Source: JBKHBT01 sp046542255
GTDB lineage: Bacteria > UBP14 > UBA6098 > JBKHBT01
Assembly: GCA_046542255.1 (NCBI GenBank)
Contig: JBKHBT010000112.1
Coordinates: 1-9,948 of the forward strand
Direction of reading: 5' to 3'
DNA: 9,948 nucleotides
A program made the translations under genes and the position numbers. Of the stretch, positions 6,799-9,948 are shown in pieces. The notes under the pieces were generated by a model that worked only from the letters and a program-made list of their open reading frames with translations, did not search any database and was not told the origin of the DNA. The stretch's first letter is position 1; every line of letters starts with the position of its first letter.

Positions 6799-8277
6799 TT
6801 AGGCTGGCTTATAGAATTTGTCCAGTATCGATTCCAATTGGATATATAATTTCTGATAATTCAATGCGCTTTTCAGGTAATTCAATCTCGCAGACTCTTC
6901 TGCATCCTGGCTCTGGATTACAAAGACATAGTCATTTCTGCCCTGGCGATAAAGTTCCAGCTCTTCTCTTGTCTGCTTTTCGGCTAGCTCGATTTGTTGA
7001 CGGTATATCCCAAGAAGTTCTTGCATATCGCTTAATTTCGAATGGATATTTCTTATCGATGAAATTATCCCAATTTCGGTTTCTTCGATTTGTTTTTCGA
7101 ATTGCTCGATTTTCAGGCGATTGGCTTCTATTTCGGCATTTCCAGATGTTTTGCCCCTGGGGAATTGCCAGCTTAGGCTGACTGAGACATCCGGCTGGTC
7201 GATTATTAGTGCATCGATGAAATTCTTATCCGATTGTTTGAGTCCGGCGCGTGTTACAAGGCTAAGGTCGTCTTTGAGTGATTCGTCTAATATTTCGCCA
7301 CTTTTTTCGAGTATAGTTATCGTCTTTCGCATAGTCGTTAGGGACCTGGAATTTCTAATGAAATATGCGATGAGCGAATCGACAGGCTTTAACTGATGCA
7401 TCTCGAAAATATCGAATTTCGGATTGTATTCGGCTATTTTATCATCGCCTGTAATTTCTTGAAGCCTATTTGTCAATGCCCTGACATTCATCCTATTGGC
7501 CTCGGTTTGAAGCTCCGCTGCTTTCAATGAAGCCTCTGCGCGGATCACATCTACCTCGTCGATTAGATTGCTTCGTCTTCTTCTTTGGTTTTGTTCCAAT
7601 GATTCTTTGGCGAGTTTTCGCCTTTTTTCGAGAATATCGTTCTCTTCTTTGTAGTATGCCCAATCGAGAAAGTGAAGCGTATTTTCGGCGAGCAGGGCCT
7701 CTTTGGCTTCGATTGCATCGATGCGGCTTTGCTCGATTTCGATATCTTTCATTTCATATGGCAGGCTATAGAGCAAACCTTTGTAATTTTTCATAAGCGG
7801 TTGAATATACGTAATATATATCGAGTTCTCGAATGCATTATCCGGGCTTTGTGAATACATTGGATTATCCTCGAAACTGTACCAGCTATTTCCCATCGAT
7901 ACATCAGCGCTCAGGATTCCACCGCTTTCCCAGAATAGCTGCTCGATACCACCTTCGATATAAACCGACTGGCTATTTTCGAGCCCGCCGGGTTGTGTCT
8001 GTGAAATCTGGCTAAAATGCGAAACACCAGTCTCGGCCGAGATATTCATATCCTGGGAGCCAAGAAGCCCTCGTTTTTCGACTTCAATAATATCCGTACC
8101 GTATTCCACACGCTGGAAAAGTGGATGATTCTCTGCGATTTTCATCTGGAATTCATCCATCGTTATTTCTGGTGCATTCTGTTCGGAAGCCTTTTCCTGT
8201 GAAAATACAATGCTGTTTAATATAAATGCCATTGCTAATATGATAAGCAGCCTATTTATAGAATATCTATTTCTCAT
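6799..8277 (-). CDS. TolC-like outer membrane efflux protein
   Basis: A 492-residue outer-membrane factor that forms the exit duct of a tripartite efflux or type I secretion system. I chose the ATG at 8277: AAGGA lies 8 bases upstream and the signal peptide (residues 1 to about 26, ending IVFS) then starts at the N-terminus. The frame runs to a TTG at 8301 with no ribosome site. Two repeats typical of the family are visible. Each has a beta-strand stretch (VYIEGGIEQLFW with YITYIQPLMK; VSVSLSWQFPRG) next to long charged helices (about 172-277 and 382-487), including DEVDVIRAEASLKAAELQTEANR and ELYRQGRNDYVFVIQSQ-type segments. The length fits the family. The gene overlaps the RND permease stop by 11 bases, so it is co-transcribed and probably translationally coupled. 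No membrane-fusion adaptor gene is in the window; it should lie beyond the right edge or elsewhere. The substrate cannot be inferred. Confidence 0.88.
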   Translation of the reverse strand: MRNRYSINRLLIILAMAFILNSIVFSQEKASEQNAPEITMDEFQMKIAENHPLFQRVEYGTDIIEVEKRGLLGSQDMNISAETGVSHFSQISQTQPGGLENSQSVYIEGGIEQLFWESGGILSADVSMGNSWYSFEDNPMYSQSPDNAFENSIYITYIQPLMKNYKGLLYSLPYEMKDIEIEQSRIDAIEAKEALLAENTLHFLDWAYYKEENDILEKRRKLAKESLEQNQRRRRSNLIDEVDVIRAEASLKAAELQTEANRMNVRALTNRLQEITGDDKIAEYNPKFDIFEMHQLKPVDSLIAYFIRNSRSLTTMRKTITILEKSGEILDESLKDDLSLVTRAGLKQSDKNFIDALIIDQPDVSVSLSWQFPRGKTSGNAEIEANRLKIEQFEKQIEETEIGIISSIRNIHSKLSDMQELLGIYRQQIELAEKQTREELELYRQGRNDYVFVIQSQDAEESARLNYLKSALNYQKLYIQLESILDKFYKPA

Positions 8278-9948
8278 TCTTTTTATCCTTTCTTTTTCCA
8301 AATCCGAAAAGGCTAATGATGTCGTTATTTACCATATATAATGATGGAATAAAAAGCAGCGTTAGCGTAGTTGCGAAAATGAGTCCATATGCCATTGCCA
8401 TGGCGACCGGCGCAATCATATCCGAGACTCCAAGTATGCCATAGACGGTCGGCAAAAGCCCTGCTACTGTTGTGATAGTAGTCAGAAGGACTGGCCTAAG
8501 CCTCTCGCTGGCACCCTCTACGATATTCTCAATAACGCTCTTTCTATCGCCTTTATTGTTTTTGAAAATGGTATTAATTAAGTCTATCATGATGACGCTA
8601 TCATTGACCACAACGCCAGAGAGACCAACTATTCCGATAATTCCCATGAAAGACAAAGGCATTCCATGCAATGTGAATGCAACCAATGCGCCAATGATTC
8701 CAAATGGAACAACAGCGATGATAATAAGTGGCTGAGTCGGCGACTTGAAAAGCAAAATCAATACAAAGAGAATAAGCAATATTGCAAGGCCAAATGAGTA
8801 AGCAACATCGCCGAGTGTTTCCTTAGTCTGTTTTGCCTCGCCTTCGAATTCCAGCTTGGCCTTTGGATAATTATCATTAAATGTCTCGAAATAATCCTGT
8901 AGCATGAGATTGGCCTGTGCAGATGTGATCTTATCTTCATCGACTTTAGCATTAACAGAGATAGCTCTTTCGCCTTCATAGTGTGCGATATTTGCCATGC
9001 TTTTTCTCTCGATTATATAGGCAACATCACCGAGTCTTATGAGTCTATTTTGTTTATTCGGAATTTTCAGCGAAAGCAAGTATGCCTTGTCTTTTTGAAA
9101 GCTATCATCGACTTTTACTCTGAAATCCAGAAGCTCATCGCCAGTTTCGATCGATGTTGCGATCATTCCGTCATAGGCAGTTCGGACTGTCTGGGCAACA
9201 TCCTGGACAGTAAGGCCAAGTTTTGCAAGTTCTTTGTAATGGAAACTTATTTTCATCTCAGTTTTGCCTTTGAATATATCATCCTGTATATTATAGGTTC
9301 CATCTACTTTTTTCAAGAAATTTTTTAAGTGAATCGGATATTTCTTTTGATACATTCAAATCATCGCTAATAATCTTGACATCGATTGCTTCGCCAGGAG
9401 GTGGGCCGTGCTTGGCCTCCATGATTTTTAGCGATGTGAAATGGGAGTACTTTTTCATATTGATATTTTTCCGCAGTTTCATGACAATATCCCTGGCGGC
9501 AAAATCACGTTCATTGACAGGGACCAGCGAAATAGTAATCGTTGACCAATGCTCATAATTGCCCTTATTACTGAAAAACTTCGATTCATGCCTGCCGATA
9601 GTCGATTTAACCGATTCATAAGGATTTTTTGGTAAGAGGCTTCTAGCTTTTTTCTCGATTTCAGTAGTGTATTTGCTCATTTGCTCGAGGCTCGTCCCCG
9701 ACTCAGTTTCCAGGTCTATTCGCACGATATTAGATGCCATAGAAGGCATTAGCTGGAAATTCTTGATTGTGTCTTGAGAAAGATTGATCGATAGTATAAA
9801 AATGCCAATAAGAAGCACTACCACGACATATCGGATTTTTAACATAAATTTTAGGAATTTGCTATAAATTCTTTTTACCGGAGAGAACCAGTCTTTTTTC
9901 TTCTTCGGCGCTTTTGTGTGTGCCAGACAATGCGCTGTTCCGCATTGT
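8267..9948 (-). CDS. RND family efflux permease, C-terminal half, with a +1 frameshift
   Basis: The C-terminal part of an inner-membrane RND proton-driven efflux permease (AcrB/HAE1-like), running off the right edge. Reading from 9947: a lysine-rich cytoplasmic linker (APKKKKDWFSPVKR), TM7 just after 9845 (YVVVVLLIGIFILSINL), the second periplasmic porter domain (IDLETESGTSLEQMSKYTTEIEKKA), then TM8-12. TM10 shows GLSGVVVNDSVIMIDLIN, and TM11-12 carry ASERLRPVLLTTITTVAGLLP and LLFIPSLYM. The frame breaks at the A6 run (T6 on plus, 9308-9313): upstream reads SLKKFLEK then stops at 9291, while downstream continues KVDGTYNIQDD. Removing one A restores a normal family sequence, so it is either a sequencing or assembly indel or a recent mutation. 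The ATG at 9845 is not the true start, because the frame stays open to the edge and the linker and TM7 belong together. The stop overlaps the tolC-like gene. Confidence 0.85.
8286..8290 (-). promoter_or_regulatory. Shine-Dalgarno site deciding the tolC-like start
   Basis: On the minus strand AAGGA lies 8 bases before the ATG at 8277, inside the last codons of the RND gene. It favours 8277 over the TTG at 8301. Confidence 0.65.
9926..9948. repeat. Palindromic element, second copy, cut by the window edge
   Basis: Twenty-three bases identical to 5718-5740 in the same orientation: GACAATGCG, spacer CTGTTC, then CGCATTGT up to the last base of the window. The identity stops exactly at the left palindrome boundary. 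Here the element lies within the open RND reading frame (read as QCGTAHC), just before the cytoplasmic linker. If the window end is also a contig end, the repeat may instead mark an assembly break. Confidence 0.7.

Noticed and set aside
9305..9314. Programmed -1 frameshifting at the A AAA AAG sequence in the RND gene
   Set aside because: A -1 slip would meet TAG immediately. The shift needed to join the two halves is +1, and an A6 run is short for productive transcriptional slippage.
1..9948. CRISPR arrays, tRNA genes, insertion sequences or phage genes
   Set aside because: I saw no regularly spaced repeats, cloverleaf-like sequence, transposase motif or phage gene. The only repeats are the two palindromic element copies, the inverted repeat at 6720-6784 and the internal protein duplication.

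Overview
The window looks like a piece of a Gram-negative genome from the FCB-type or candidate-phylum bacteria that use a type IX-like secretion system. Three encoded proteins have an N-terminal signal peptide and end in the same roughly 75-residue C-terminal domain, which starts with (Y/A)PNPFNS and finishes in an aromatic-[IV]-K tail. A lipoprotein and an RND/TolC-type efflux pair confirm an outer membrane. I cannot place the phylum. No rRNA, tRNA, CRISPR array, transposase or phage gene is visible.

Layout. Bases 1-191 hold a leader with a weak promoter candidate and a strong ribosome binding site. Bases 192-1631 (+) encode a secreted protein made of two copies of a unit resembling the OB-fold of YhcR/ExeM-type extracellular nucleases, plus a sorting domain but no nuclease domain. 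It ends at a good hairpin terminator and converges on a two-gene minus-strand operon. That operon runs from a zinc-dependent phospholipase C / S1-P1 nuclease-like protein with a DNRLRE module (start best placed at 5411) to a GH18 glycosidase with a golvesin-like module (3690-1873). The two are joined by a TAATG stop/start overlap. A 460-base gap (5493-5954) contains several hairpins, including a 24-base perfect palindrome. Then come a lipoprotein DNA/RNA non-specific endonuclease (5955-6707, +), a short structured gap, and a convergent minus-strand pair: a TolC-like outer-membrane protein (8277-6799) and the C-terminal half of an RND efflux permease (8267 to beyond 9948).

The first 6.7 kb reads as a surface or extracellular polymer-degradation locus: a glycan hydrolase, a phosphodiesterase-fold enzyme, a nuclease lipoprotein and a nuclease-type OB-fold protein. 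Gene proximity supports a shared theme, but a shared substrate is inference. The last 3 kb is a separate efflux operon.

The points most worth checking are a carboxylate-substituted zinc site in the PLC/S1-P1-like enzyme, the duplicated OB protein without a catalytic domain, a palindromic element that occurs both in the intergenic gap and at the right edge inside the RND reading frame, and a +1 frameshift at an A6 run in the RND gene.
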